This document shows, in pieces, positions 41,512-50,106 of a DNA stretch of 64,000 bases (the stretch's first letter is position 1; the number at the start of each line of letters is the position of its first letter). The stretch is from assembly GCF_000226295.1 (NCBI RefSeq), contig NC_016024.1, positions 1,285,501 to 1,349,500 of the forward strand. The letters are read 5' to 3'. A model generated the notes under the pieces. The model worked only from the letters and a program-made list of their open reading frames with translations, ran no database searches and had not been told where the DNA came from. A program made the position numbers and the translations under genes. This stretch comes from Chloracidobacterium thermophilum B (GTDB lineage: Bacteria; Acidobacteriota; Blastocatellia; Chloracidobacteriales; Chloracidobacteriaceae).

Positions 41512-41994
41512 ATGCCAACCTTTGCTGACGTACTGACACCCGAATTTGACCGCCAGGCGGACGCCATCATTGCCCGCTACCCGCAGAAACGCTCGGCCAT
41601 CCTGCCCCTGCTGCACCTGGTGCAGAATGCCTGCAACTACGTCCCGGAAGACGGCATGCGCTTCATTGCCAAAAAGCTTGGGCTGAACATGAACGACGTG
41701 TATGAAACGCTGACGTTCTATTCCATGCTGTTCACCGAGCCGATTGGCACGTACCACATCCAGCTCTGCCGGACGATCAGTTGCTACCTGTGCGGCGCGC
41801 CGCAGATTCGGGAACACCTTGAGAAGCGATTGGGCATCCGGCCGGGACAGAAAACCCCGGACGGGCGCTTCCGGTTGAGTGAAGTCGAATGTATCGGCGC
41901 GTGTTCGGCCGCGCCGGCCATGCAGATCAACTTCGACTTTCACGAGCATCTCACCCCTGAAAAGGTGGATGCCATTCTCGATGCCCTGCCATGA
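41512..41994 (+). CDS. nuoE: NADH-quinone oxidoreductase subunit E
   Basis: 160 residues. Four Cys for the N1a [2Fe-2S] cluster: QLCRTISCYLCGAPQIRE and SEVECIGACSAAPAMQIN. The helical N-terminus (RYPQKRSAILPLLHLVQNAC, NYVPEDGMRFIAKKLGL) and thioredoxin-like core are normal. NuoE normally works with NuoF, which is not next to it here. Its last codon overlaps the start of thiD (ATGA). Confidence 0.96.
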   Translation: MPTFADVLTPEFDRQADAIIARYPQKRSAILPLLHLVQNACNYVPEDGMRFIAKKLGLNMNDVYETLTFYSMLFTEPIGTYHIQLCRTISCYLCGAPQIREHLEKRLGIRPGQKTPDGRFRLSEVECIGACSAAPAMQINFDFHEHLTPEKVDAILDALP

Positions 41995-42788
41995 CGGCTT
42001 CCACAACAACGGTCACACTTTCCATTGCCGGACTTGACCCGGCGGGCGGTGCCGGTCTGCTGGCCGATCTGAAAACGATGGCGGCCCATGGCGTGCACGG
42101 GGTGGGCGTCCTGACCGCCACAACGGCCCAGAACACCGTCGGCGTCAAAAGCTTTCATCCGCTGCCGCCGGAGGTCGTTCTGGCGCAACTGGATGCCCTG
42201 CATGAAGACCTGACCATAGCCGCCGCCAAAACCGGCATGCTGGCCACGGGTGACATCATTGATGCCCTGGCCGACTGGCTGGCCACAAACTGGCGTGCGC
42301 CGCTGGTCGTGGACCCGGTACTGGTGGCGAGCAGCGGGCATCTTCTGCTTGAACCCGACGCCATTGCCCGGCTGAAAGCCAAACTGCTGCCGCTGGCCAC
42401 CGTGGTGACGCCCAACCTGCCGGAAGCGACGGAACTGGTCGGCTTTCCGGTCGAGACGGTCGAAGCCATGGGCGAAGCCGCGCGCGCCCTCCACGCGCTT
42501 GGCCCCCGATGGGTTCTGGTCAAGGGCGGACATCTGCCCGGAGACGCCACGGACGTGCTGTTTGATGGCCGGGAATTCCACACCTTCCCCGGCAGCCGGA
42601 TTGCAATGGAAACCCACGGTACAGGGTGCACCCTGTCGGCCGCGCTGGCGGCCCTGCTGGGTCGGGGGCTGTCCGTGGTCGAAGCCGTGACGCGGGCCAA
42701 AGCCTATGTCCGCGAGACCATGACGCGCGCCATGCGCGTTGGCCGGGGAAAGCCGCTGCTGGGCCACCTGCCCCTGAACCATGCCTGA
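41991..42788 (+). CDS. thiD: Hydroxymethylpyrimidine/phosphomethylpyrimidine kinase
   Basis: 265 residues. ThiD phosphorylates HMP and HMP-P for thiamine synthesis. Motifs: LSIAGLDPAGGAGLLADLKT at the start, HGVGVLTATTAQNTVGVKSF, VVDPVLVASSGHLLLEPDAI, VTPNLPEATELVGFPVET, WVLVKGGHLPG and METHGTGCTLSAALAALLGR (anion hole and catalytic Asp-equivalent region). It overlaps nuoE by four bases and yfiH by eight, so it is part of the nuo transcript although it has no role in complex I. A pyridoxal-type side activity cannot be excluded. Confidence 0.95.
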   Translation: MTASTTTVTLSIAGLDPAGGAGLLADLKTMAAHGVHGVGVLTATTAQNTVGVKSFHPLPPEVVLAQLDALHEDLTIAAAKTGMLATGDIIDALADWLATNWRAPLVVDPVLVASSGHLLLEPDAIARLKAKLLPLATVVTPNLPEATELVGFPVETVEAMGEAARALHALGPRWVLVKGGHLPGDATDVLFDGREFHTFPGSRIAMETHGTGCTLSAALAALLGRGLSVVEAVTRAKAYVRETMTRAMRVGRGKPLLGHLPLNHA

Positions 42789-43608
42789 CCAAGCCTTTGT
42801 CTTTCGACGTTCTGGAGACGTGGCCGTTCTGGTCTGCCTGCCGCTCGAAGCCGCCGGTTTCCGGCATGGCTTCAGCACCCGGCCGGGCGGCGTGAGTCCG
42901 CTGCCGGCACAGGCGCTCAACCTGGGCTACTTTGCCGGTGACAGCCCGGAAAACGTCACGGAAAACCGACGCCGGTTTCTGGCGGTGCTCGGTGAAACCA
43001 AAGACCGTCTGCACACGCTCCGGCAGGTACACGGTGACACGGTGCAGCTTCTGGACACGGTTTCCGAAGCTACGGCGGAACCGATGGAAGGGGATGCCTG
43101 GATCGGACAGGAGCCGGGCCGGTGGGCGGCGGTGTACACGGCCGACTGCCAGGCCGTACTGCTGGGTTGTCCCCGGACAGGGGCCTTTGCCGCCGTTCAT
43201 GCCGGCTGGCGTGGGACATTGGCGCGGATTGTCGCAAAGACCGTTGTCCGGCTCAGGGAGACCTACGGCGTACGCCCGGAAGACCTGCACGTTGCACTGG
43301 GGCCGGCGGCAAGTGTTGCCCACTATGAAGTGGGCGAAGAAGTTGTCGAAGCCTTCCAGCAGGCCTTTCCTTCGGAAGCGGCGGCGTGGTTTCAGCGGCC
43401 GTCGCCCGGCGGAAAGCTGCATCTGGACATCCCGCAGGCCAACCGCTGGCAGTTGATGGAAGCCGGTGTCCGTCCTGACCGCATTCATGCTTCCGGCTGG
43501 TGCACGATGACGCGCCCGGATTTGTTTTTTTCCTACCGCCGCGAACGCCAGCGGGGGCCGGTGGGACGCCTCATTGCCACGATTGGGCGCGCCGGTTCGC
43601 CCGGATAG
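42781..43608 (+). CDS. YfiH-type laccase-domain protein (PgeF family)
   Basis: 275 residues. Family signature in order: FRHGFSTRPGGVSPLPAQAL, LNLGYFAGDSPENVTENRRR, LHTLRQVHGDTVQLLD, WAAVYTADCQAVLLGCPRTG, FAAVHAGWRGTLARIVAKTV, and the C-terminal Trp-Cys in ASGWCTMTRPDLFFSYRRER. The two His and the Cys that bind a metal are all present. Family members are purine-nucleoside phosphorylases or remove wrong amino acids from UDP-MurNAc precursors. Overlaps the thiD stop. Confidence 0.92.
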   Translation: MPDQAFVFRRSGDVAVLVCLPLEAAGFRHGFSTRPGGVSPLPAQALNLGYFAGDSPENVTENRRRFLAVLGETKDRLHTLRQVHGDTVQLLDTVSEATAEPMEGDAWIGQEPGRWAAVYTADCQAVLLGCPRTGAFAAVHAGWRGTLARIVAKTVVRLRETYGVRPEDLHVALGPAASVAHYEVGEEVVEAFQQAFPSEAAAWFQRPSPGGKLHLDIPQANRWQLMEAGVRPDRIHASGWCTMTRPDLFFSYRRERQRGPVGRLIATIGRAGSPG

Positions 43609-43635
43609 TCGCTGTGATTTCCGGCAAAAGACGCC

Positions 43636-44808
43636 ATGACGCACGCCCGGCGGCAACTGCTCTACTTTCTCGAGGAAAGTCACGGCGGGGTGGCCGACTA
43701 TGCCCACGAACAATGCCAGGCGCTGACCGCGCTGGGCGTCGAGGTGACGCTGCTGACGACGCCATGCTACCCGGTACGCTCCGGGGCGCAGTACATCCGC
43801 TGCCCGCGCCTGCTGGAGCCGCGCCCGGAACGTCCGATTGCCAACCGCTGGTGGCGCGGCGGGCGCTACGTCTGGATTAAGCTGGAAAACTATCGCCGTC
43901 TCGTGCAGACCATCCGCACCAGCGGCATCCGGCGCGTCATTATCGGGTCGTTTGGGGAATATCTGGCTCCCCTGTGGTCGCCTTCGCTGCGGCGGTTGCA
44001 GCGGGAAGGGGTTGTTTTCGGGGCTGTTGTTCACGATCCGGTGCGCGATTATGTCATCGGGCCGCGCTGGTGGCACCGGTGGTCGGTCGGGGATGCCTAC
44101 GCCCATCTGCGGGAGGCGTTCGTCCACGAAGACATTACCCTTGACACCATGCGGCCAAACCCCGGCCTGCGGGTGACGGTCGTGCCGCATGGTATCTATC
44201 CGTATCCGCCGCCGACGGCCTCCCGTGAAGCTGTGCGCCGGGAGCTGGCACTGCCGGACGACGCGCCGGTGCTGCTGGCCTTTGGCAACATACGCGATGC
44301 CAAAAACCTGCACCTGGTCATCGAAAGTTTGCAGCATTGCCGCCGGGCGTACCTTGTTGTGGCCGGGCGGGTGCAGTCGGCGGGGCAGCGTCCCGTGGCG
44401 TTTTACCGCGAACTGGCCGCGCGGCTGGGCGTTGCCAACCGCTGCCGGTGGATGGAGCGGTACGTACCGGATGAAGAAGCTGCCAATCTCTTTGCGGCCG
44501 CGGATGTCGTCGTGCTGACCTACAGCCGGGCTTTTCGTTCTGCCAGCGGCGTGCTGGCGCTGGCGGCCAACTATCATGTGCCATGTCTGGCATCGGGCGG
44601 CGCGGGGCCACTCAGGACGCTGGTTCAGAAGTATGCGTTGGGGCGGTGGGTCGAACCGGATGATCTTCAGGCGCTTGTGACGGGTCTGGAAGACCTGTTA
44701 CAACGCCCTCCACAACCGCACTGGTTGCGTTTTCGTGAGGAAAATTCCTGGCAGGTCAACGCGCAGCGCATCATTGGGCGCATGTTTGGCGACGGGGGAG
44801 ATGGTTAG
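43636..44808 (+). CDS. Glycosyltransferase, family 4 type
   Basis: 390 residues, cytoplasmic. The N-terminus ARRQLLYFLEESHGGVADYA has the glycine-rich loop. The second Rossmann domain reads VTVVPHGIYPYPPPTASREA, LLAFGNIRDAKNLHLVIESL, YVPDEEAANLFAAADVVVLT and YSRAFRSASGVLALAANYHV, ending in the GT-B acceptor-site pattern ASGGAGPLRTLVQKY. It transfers a sugar from a nucleotide sugar to a glycan or lipid. Sugar and acceptor are unknown. It lies between yfiH and the methyltransferase. Confidence 0.88.
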   Translation: MTHARRQLLYFLEESHGGVADYAHEQCQALTALGVEVTLLTTPCYPVRSGAQYIRCPRLLEPRPERPIANRWWRGGRYVWIKLENYRRLVQTIRTSGIRRVIIGSFGEYLAPLWSPSLRRLQREGVVFGAVVHDPVRDYVIGPRWWHRWSVGDAYAHLREAFVHEDITLDTMRPNPGLRVTVVPHGIYPYPPPTASREAVRRELALPDDAPVLLAFGNIRDAKNLHLVIESLQHCRRAYLVVAGRVQSAGQRPVAFYRELAARLGVANRCRWMERYVPDEEAANLFAAADVVVLTYSRAFRSASGVLALAANYHVPCLASGGAGPLRTLVQKYALGRWVEPDDLQALVTGLEDLLQRPPQPHWLRFREENSWQVNAQRIIGRMFGDGGDG

Positions 44809-44822
44809 AGGAGGGCTTTCGC

Positions 44823-45647
44823 ATGCGTTGGTGGCGCACAGCCCGCACGCTGTATTCGCTGTGGTCCTATGCCTGGTCCGGTGTGACCTGGCGGGACAAA
44901 TGGTTGGTTTTTCTGCTGGTTGGGTTGATTTCGATGGGCGAGCACCGGGTGCGGGCGCGAAGCTGGTTTTTCAACCGAATCAATGCCTGCGCCCGTGAGG
45001 GACAGGTGCACCTGCGGCTGCGGATTGGCCGGCGCATCTGTACAGTAGCTATGCGCCAAGACAACCGCGAAGATTTTATTGTTGGTGGGGAAATCATCAA
45101 AGGGGCCGATGCGCCGCCGCCCTTCACGCCACGCCAGATCGTGGATGGCGGAGCCAACATCGGCCTGTTTGCCATCTATGCCAGCGCCCTTTTTCCCGAG
45201 GCCAAACTGGTCTGCTACGAGCCGGATGAAAAGAATCTGGCGCAGTTGCGCTACAACCTGACGATCAATGACATTGCCGCGGAGGTGCAGCCGGTGGGTC
45301 TATGGTCACGCGAAACCACGCTGTACTACCATCCCGTTGTTTCCTGTGGGGGATACATTGACGAGACACCGCCGGGGATTCCGATTCCATGTGTCGTCCC
45401 CCAGATCGGGCCGGATTGCTGGTTGAAGCTCGACATCGAAAGCAGTGAATACGAGGTGCTGCCGCGCCTGCTGGCCGATGGGGCGTATCCGCGCTGGATT
45501 TCGATGGAACTGCACGCTTTTGCGCAGCGCGGGCAGGAGTTGCTCCGGCTTCTGGAAGCCCATGGCTACCGGGTGCGCGGGGATGTGTCGCCGGAGCTGT
45601 GGTTGACCACGATTGAAGCCTGGCGGGAGCCGTCCGACGGGCCGTGA
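44823..45647 (+). CDS. FkbM-family methyltransferase
   Basis: 274 residues. SAM-binding motif IVDGGANIGLFAIYASALFP, then VCYEPDEKNLAQLRYNLTIN and WLKLDIESSEYEVLPRLLAD, the FkbM signature. One hydrophobic segment near residue 30 (DKWLVFLLVGLISMGE) could anchor it to the membrane. FkbM enzymes O-methylate sugars or small molecules; next to a glycosyltransferase, a methylated surface glycan is a natural reading. The ATG at 44823 follows GAGGAGGG with a 7-base spacer. Last gene of the nuo operon; it converges on fabZ. Confidence 0.9.
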   Translation: MRWWRTARTLYSLWSYAWSGVTWRDKWLVFLLVGLISMGEHRVRARSWFFNRINACAREGQVHLRLRIGRRICTVAMRQDNREDFIVGGEIIKGADAPPPFTPRQIVDGGANIGLFAIYASALFPEAKLVCYEPDEKNLAQLRYNLTINDIAAEVQPVGLWSRETTLYYHPVVSCGGYIDETPPGIPIPCVVPQIGPDCWLKLDIESSEYEVLPRLLADGAYPRWISMELHAFAQRGQELLRLLEAHGYRVRGDVSPELWLTTIEAWREPSDGP

Positions 45648-45659
45648 TGGGCCGTGAAC

Positions 45660-46118
45660 TCAGCCGGTCGTCAGGCTGTCCCGATCCACAAGAACAGAGG
45701 TGATGATGGCCTCGGAAACGGCCTGCCCCTCGACGGTGATTTCGCCGCGCAAACGGGCAACCCGGCCCTTGAAGCGGAGCAGCGTCATGGTGATGTGCAG
45801 GGTGTCGCCGGGGACGACCGGGCGGCGGAACTTCACTTCGTCAATCCCGGCAAAGAGCAGCAGCTTTTTTTCCGGTTCGGCAATCTGGTTCAGCAGCAGC
45901 AGTCCGCCGGTTTGCGCCATGGCTTCGATTTGCAGCACGCCGGGCATGACGGGCATGCCGGGGAAGTGTCCCTGAAAAAACGGCTCGTTGATGGTGACGT
46001 TTTTGAGACCGACGATGCGCTGTCCGGGTGTCAGATCAATGATGCGGTCCACCAGCAGAAACGGGTAGCGGTGTGGGAGAAAAGCCTGGATTTGCGTCGT
46101 GCTCAGCAGGGTTTCCAT
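45660..46118 (-). CDS. fabZ: 3-hydroxyacyl-ACP dehydratase FabZ
   Basis: 152 residues. It removes water from 3-hydroxyacyl-ACP in fatty-acid elongation. FLPHRYPFLLVDRIIDLTPG at the start, then the catalytic GHFPGMPVMPGVLQIEAMAQ (His about 51, Glu about 65). Normal hot-dog fold length. It follows lpxD by 6 bases; together with ompH they make one transcript. It converges on fkbM. Confidence 0.97.
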   Translation of the reverse strand: METLLSTTQIQAFLPHRYPFLLVDRIIDLTPGQRIVGLKNVTINEPFFQGHFPGMPVMPGVLQIEAMAQTGGLLLLNQIAEPEKKLLLFAGIDEVKFRRPVVPGDTLHITMTLLRFKGRVARLRGEITVEGQAVSEAIITSVLVDRDSLTTG

Positions 46119-46124
46119 AGGGTC

Positions 46125-47201
46125 TCAGTCTTCGCTTTCCGCTGGCTGGTGACTCAGCGCCGGCAAGAGGGTGTTCAGGCGCGTTTCGACGGCCGTCAGC
46201 CGGGCCTCGATGTCCGGCAGGCGGTAGGGCAGGCGGGCGGCGTAAATCCGCTCACGCTTCCACTCGCGGAGGGTCGTAATCGGCATGCCGGCGTAGGTTT
46301 CTCCAGGCGGAACGGACTTGGTGATGCCGGTTTTGCCGGCAATTGTTGCGCCCTCTCCGATTTCGACCTGCGGATTGGCGCCAACCTGCCCGGCCATGGT
46401 CACGCGCCGTCCGACTTTGACGCCGCCGGAAAGACCGACCAGGGCCGCCAACAAACTGTCCTCTCCAATCGTGCAGTTGTGCGCGATATGCACCAGGTTG
46501 TCAATCTTGACGCCGCGCCCGATGCGCGTCTCACCCAGCGTGGCGCGGTCAATGGTTGAGTTCGCCCCGATTTCAACATCGTCTTCAATGACAACCGTGC
46601 CAACCTGGGGAATCTTGACGTGCGTGCCGTCAGCGTCGCGCGCGTAACCGTAGCCGTCAGCGCCAATAACAACCCCGGCGTGGAGGATGCAGCGGGCACC
46701 AATCCGTACACCGTCATAAATGGTCACATTGGGATAGATGGTCGTGTCGTCGCCGATGGTCACGTGGCGCCCGATGACGACACCGGGATGAATCGTGACC
46801 CGTGCCCCAAGCCGGGAGCCTTCCCCAATGACGACGTGCGGCCCAATCGTCGGGCTGTCACCGATGACGACATCCGCCGCCAGTGTGGCTTCAGGGGCAA
46901 TTCCCAAGGCTTGGCGGGGCGGAACATGCAGCAGGGCAATGGCCCGCGCAAAGGCGACCTTGGGGTAGTCCGCCGGCAGAAGGTTGTACCGGGCAGCATC
47001 GGCTTCCGTCACCGTCTCGGCCGCAACAATGAAGGCGGCGGCCCGGGAGGTGGCCAGTCGGTCGCGGCGGGAACCGAGCGCCAGCGCCAGATGGGTCGGC
47101 GAGGCGGTTTCAAACTCGCCAACTCCCAGAATCGGAACCTGTGGATTGCCGAGACAGGAAAGCCCAAGGGCTGCGGCCAGTTCACCAAGCGTCATGGCCA
47201 C
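46125..47201 (-). CDS. lpxD: UDP-3-O-(3-hydroxyacyl)glucosamine N-acyltransferase LpxD
   Basis: 358 residues. Third step of lipid A synthesis. The N-terminal uridine-binding domain starts [20 protein letters not shown]. The hexapeptide beta-helix follows ([40 protein letters not shown]), with the catalytic His in [40 protein letters not shown] leads to the C-terminal helix ([20 protein letters not shown]). The order ompH-lpxD-fabZ is a classical envelope cluster, but lpxA is elsewhere. Confidence 0.96.
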   Translation of the reverse strand: MAMTLGELAAALGLSCLGNPQVPILGVGEFETASPTHLALALGSRRDRLATSRAAAFIVAAETVTEADAARYNLLPADYPKVAFARAIALLHVPPRQALGIAPEATLAADVVIGDSPTIGPHVVIGEGSRLGARVTIHPGVVIGRHVTIGDDTTIYPNVTIYDGVRIGARCILHAGVVIGADGYGYARDADGTHVKIPQVGTVVIEDDVEIGANSTIDRATLGETRIGRGVKIDNLVHIAHNCTIGEDSLLAALVGLSGGVKVGRRVTMAGQVGANPQVEIGEGATIAGKTGITKSVPPGETYAGMPITTLREWKRERIYAARLPYRLPDIEARLTAVETRLNTLLPALSHQPAESED

Positions 47202-47212
47202 AGGCTACCCAC

Positions 47213-47833
47213 TCACGGTTTCGCGCTGGTAGCGGGCGCGGCTACCGGGTTGGCGCGGTTGTATTCCCGGATGAAGTCTTCGGTGATGTCGGCCGCATTG
47301 TCCACGTACGGGATCATGCCCAGGTTGTTGTTGGCCGCCAGCGCGCCAACATCAATGATCATGATGATGCCCCGCGCTGCTGCGTAACTCTCCATGAACT
47401 TGAAGACTTTTTCGCGGAGCGGATTGAGGACAGTTTGTTGTTCGCGCTCGATGTCGGCGCGCAGGTCTTCGTCCTTGCGCTTGTATTCCTTTTCAAGGGC
47501 CAGTCCCTGTTCCTGGGCCTGGCGGCGGACTTCGACCGAAAGCTTTTCATCCTGCACCTTCTGGGTCAGTTCCTGAAGGCGCTTGGCCAGGTTTTCGAGT
47601 TCCGTTGTGCGGGGCTTGAACTTTTCTTCCAGCTTTTGGGCTTGCCGCCGAAACTCGTCAATTTTGTCACCGAACACCAGGGTGTTGACGATGACGACAC
47701 GGCCCGTCGGAATGGAGGTCGCCTTGGCGGGAGCCGCCGGTTGGGAACTCCCTGTCGGGAGTGCCTGCGCCGCCGCGGTTGTAAAGCCGGCCGCAACCGT
47801 GGCAAGCACCCAGAGCGGAAGAGAAAACTTCAT
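47213..47833 (-). CDS. Periplasmic chaperone OmpH/Skp
   Basis: 206 residues. Signal peptide (FSLPLWVLATVAAGFTTAAA) ending AQA. GRVVIVNTLVFGDKIDEFRR matches the conserved start of the mature Skp domain. Residues about 60-150 are a long charged coiled coil (KLEEKFKPRTTELENLAKRL, EYKRKDEDLRADIEREQQTV). GIIMIIDVGALAANNNLGMI precedes the C-terminal helix. Skp trimers hold unfolded outer-membrane proteins. First gene of the ompH-lpxD-fabZ unit. Confidence 0.9.
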   Translation of the reverse strand: MKFSLPLWVLATVAAGFTTAAAQALPTGSSQPAAPAKATSIPTGRVVIVNTLVFGDKIDEFRRQAQKLEEKFKPRTTELENLAKRLQELTQKVQDEKLSVEVRRQAQEQGLALEKEYKRKDEDLRADIEREQQTVLNPLREKVFKFMESYAAARGIIMIIDVGALAANNNLGMIPYVDNAADITEDFIREYNRANPVAAPATSAKP

Positions 47834-47939
47834 GATGGTATAACGTCCTTATCGAAGTGGCTGTTGGTTGGCAGGCACGGGCAAAGCAGTGTACCGTGCT
47901 GTGCATTGACCGATGCACCTTCCACAAAGGAAGTCTGCC

Positions 47940-47967
47940 ATTATACAAACGCCCGGTCAGAACGCAA
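47940..47967 (-). promoter_or_regulatory. Promoter of the ompH-lpxD-fabZ operon
   Basis: On the minus strand TTGCGT (47962-47967), 16-base spacer, TATAAT (47940-47945), preceded by TG to give an extended -10. The -10 is a perfect match. The leader is about 100 bases and contains the hairpin at 47901-47918. Confidence 0.65.
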
Positions 47968-48006
47968 TTGTCCGCCCGTAACATCAAGTCTGATCAACCC
48001 CTTTCA

Positions 48007-48034
48007 TTGACACCGGCAGCCGGTGGGATACGAT
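48007..48034 (+). promoter_or_regulatory. Promoter of the RDD-family gene
   Basis: TTGACA (48007-48012, perfect), 16-base spacer, TACGAT (48029-48034). About 130 bases upstream of the ATG at 48169. The two divergent -35 elements are about 40 bases apart, so one regulator could control both. Confidence 0.6.
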
Positions 48035-48168
48035 GGCGCGGATGTTCTCCCCGCGAACGCTGTGCGCCCCGGTTTCCCTCTGGAAAACCCAGTCCGGCAT
48101 AAGATTGGTTGGATGGTACGTTTCGTGCAGGGACAGGAATAAAGACGCAGGAAAGGTGGCTTCCGGCA

Positions 48169-48945
48169 ATGACATGGCGCGTTGTCGTACAGGGACAAAC
48201 CTACGAGACGAATCCCGAAGAACTCAAGCAGTGGGTTCGTGAAGGCCGGGTGCTTCCCACCGACCAGGTGTTTCAGCCGGGATTGGGGTGGAGTGCCGCC
48301 GCCCAAATCCCGGAGTTACAGGGCTGGTTTCCGCCGGGAGCCACGACTTTGCTCGCACCCGGAATGGAAGGCGGGATGTCCGCGTCGCCATACGCGGCCC
48401 CGTCCTACCCGCCGCCGGCGGCTGCGCCTTATGCGCCCCAGGCTGACCCTTACACCCCGGCCTACGGGCAGGTTGGCAGCTACGGCTACAGTCCGATGCT
48501 GGCCGCGATGCCAGCCAGCCCGGCCGGCCTTGGACAACGCTTTATCGGCAGTTTTGTGGACGGAGTGCTTTCTGTACTGTGCGCATTGCCAGGGATTTTT
48601 CTCTACATGAGTGCCATTGCGGCTGGTGCGCGTGACGGTGCAGAAATTCCTGCCGGGCGGGCCACCGGCGGTTACATCCTGGCCTACCTTGGGATCATTG
48701 GATATGGACTGCTCTGCGCCTACATGACGAGCACCAGCGGCGCATCGCCGGGCAAGAAAATTGCCGGGACGGTCGTCCTGCGCGAAGATGGGCAATATCT
48801 CAGTTTTGGGATGGCCATCCTGCGCGAACTGCTCAAAAACGTCTTCAGCAATATCTGCTTCCTGCTGAACCTGTGGCTGCTCTTCGATCCGGCGCGCCAG
48901 CAGCTCTACGACAAGGTCGTGCGGGCCAATGTGTACGCCCGATAG
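48169..48945 (+). CDS. RDD-family membrane protein with N-terminal GYF_2-like domain
   Basis: 258 residues. Residues 1-60 (WRVVVQGQTYETNPEELKQW, GRVLPTDQVFQPGLGWSAAA) are a GYF_2-like domain. A Pro/Ala/Tyr-rich linker follows (about 65-115). The RDD domain begins GLGQRFIGSFVDGVLSVLCA (with the Arg and Asp in the first helix), then GYILAYLGIIGYGLLCAYMT, TSGASPGKKIAGTVVL and a final helix (LLKNVFSNICFLLNLWLLF). Three or four membrane helices. The RDD family has been linked to ion transport. Function here unknown. Confidence 0.85.
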   Translation: MTWRVVVQGQTYETNPEELKQWVREGRVLPTDQVFQPGLGWSAAAQIPELQGWFPPGATTLLAPGMEGGMSASPYAAPSYPPPAAAPYAPQADPYTPAYGQVGSYGYSPMLAAMPASPAGLGQRFIGSFVDGVLSVLCALPGIFLYMSAIAAGARDGAEIPAGRATGGYILAYLGIIGYGLLCAYMTSTSGASPGKKIAGTVVLREDGQYLSFGMAILRELLKNVFSNICFLLNLWLLFDPARQQLYDKVVRANVYAR

Positions 48946-49057
48946 CCGATGTCCACACGCTGGTTTCGGCAATCCGGTTTCGGAAATGAAGGTGGCCACG
49001 GCACGCGGCAGATGCCAGGCAGCGGCTTCGATGCCAGGCCCTGATGCTGTGCGCGGG

Positions 49058-50071
49058 TTAGGAAGTCGGCTCACCCTGCTGAGCGGGAGGTCGGAAGTTG
49101 TCCGGGGCATCTGCATCGAGTGGCAGGGCGGCAATCTGCCGGGTTCGATACCGTGCACCGGCTGCGTCGGTTTCCGGCGGTTGGGGTTGCCGGTAGAGCC
49201 GGTCTTCAGTTGTGACAGCAACGGCGGCGTCGAACGCCAGACGCAAATCCAGAACTGAGGCAAAGCGGTCGGCAGGTTTTTTGGCTAACGCCTGTTGCAC
49301 CACAGCCACAACCGCTTCAGACAAATGCGGGCGGTAGAGCTGAAGCGGCGGCGGCGGCACGGCAATGTGGCGGGCCATGATGTACTGCGACGGGCCGACG
49401 AAGGGCGGCCGTCCGGCCAGCATGCGGTAGAGCACCGCTCCCAGGCTGTAAATGTCGCTGGCCGCCGTGAGTTCCTGCTCCCCACACTGCTCCGGGCTCA
49501 TATACTCCGGCGTCCCAATCGCCACACTTTCACCTGAAATCTCGAAGTCCTGCCACGCAAAAAGGGGCTTGGCAATGCCGAAGTCAAGCAGGGTCGTGTG
49601 CTCGCTTCCGTCGGACTGGCGGCTGAGGAAGATGTTGCCCGGCTTCAGGTCGCGGTGCAGGATGCCGGCTGCATGCATGGCCGCGACGGCTTCACAGGCC
49701 GGATCGAAAATCGCCTGAATCCGCGTCAACGGCATCTGCCCAAGGGCATCGAGTTCATCCAGCAGCGTACGCCCGTCGAGCCACTGCATGACGAAGTAGG
49801 CGATGCCGTAGGAGGTTTCACCCTGACTGTAGATTTCGATGATGTTGGGGTGCCGAATCCGGGACAGCAGAGCGATCTCCCGGCGAAAACGCAGCACGGC
49901 GTCGTGGTGCTTTCCGAACTCATGCTGGGAAATGGCCTTGATGGCCACCGGACGGTCATTTTGCAGGTCATAGCCCTTGTACACCGTCGCGCCGTTGCCC
50001 GTGTGAATGCGCGTCAGCACCTGGTATTGGTCATCCAGGGTCATGCCCACGAGCGCGCTGCCTGAAATCAT
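49058..50071 (-). CDS. Soluble Ser/Thr protein kinase
   Basis: 337 residues with a complete kinase domain. The glycine loop is IHTGNGATVYKGYDLQ, the Lys is in RPVAIKAISQHEF, followed by HRDLKPGNIFL (catalytic Asp), LLDFGIAK (metal) and SVAIGTPEYMSPEQCGEQ (activation loop). DIYSLGAVLYRMLAGRPPF completes it. The about 65-residue tail is disordered and no membrane helix is present, so the kinase is cytosolic. It lies after the LD-carboxypeptidase gene by 35 bases. Substrates unknown. Confidence 0.94.
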   Translation of the reverse strand: MISGSALVGMTLDDQYQVLTRIHTGNGATVYKGYDLQNDRPVAIKAISQHEFGKHHDAVLRFRREIALLSRIRHPNIIEIYSQGETSYGIAYFVMQWLDGRTLLDELDALGQMPLTRIQAIFDPACEAVAAMHAAGILHRDLKPGNIFLSRQSDGSEHTTLLDFGIAKPLFAWQDFEISGESVAIGTPEYMSPEQCGEQELTAASDIYSLGAVLYRMLAGRPPFVGPSQYIMARHIAVPPPPLQLYRPHLSEAVVAVVQQALAKKPADRFASVLDLRLAFDAAVAVTTEDRLYRQPQPPETDAAGARYRTRQIAALPLDADAPDNFRPPAQQGEPTS

Positions 50072-50106
50072 GCTGGACGGCCTTTCAAAAGCTGGAGGCT
50101 GCCATC

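Larger units (their letters stand above)
47834..48168. other. Divergent promoter region of ompH and the RDD gene
   Basis: A 335-base gap with good promoters in both directions, described separately. Between them is a hairpin GTGCAT (47901-47906)/ATGCAC (47913-47918). No gene is seen. Confidence 0.55.

Noticed and set aside
43669-43688. A GAGGAAAGTC string like the conserved core of RNase P RNA.
   Set aside because: It lies inside the glycosyltransferase reading frame, lacks the other RNase P helices and is encoded as FLEESHGG of a clear protein motif.
42520-44577. A 685-codon open frame on the minus strand.
   Set aside because: It is antisense to thiD, yfiH and the glycosyltransferase, all with firm motifs, and reads as basic low-complexity sequence. 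Long antisense frames are expected at this GC content.
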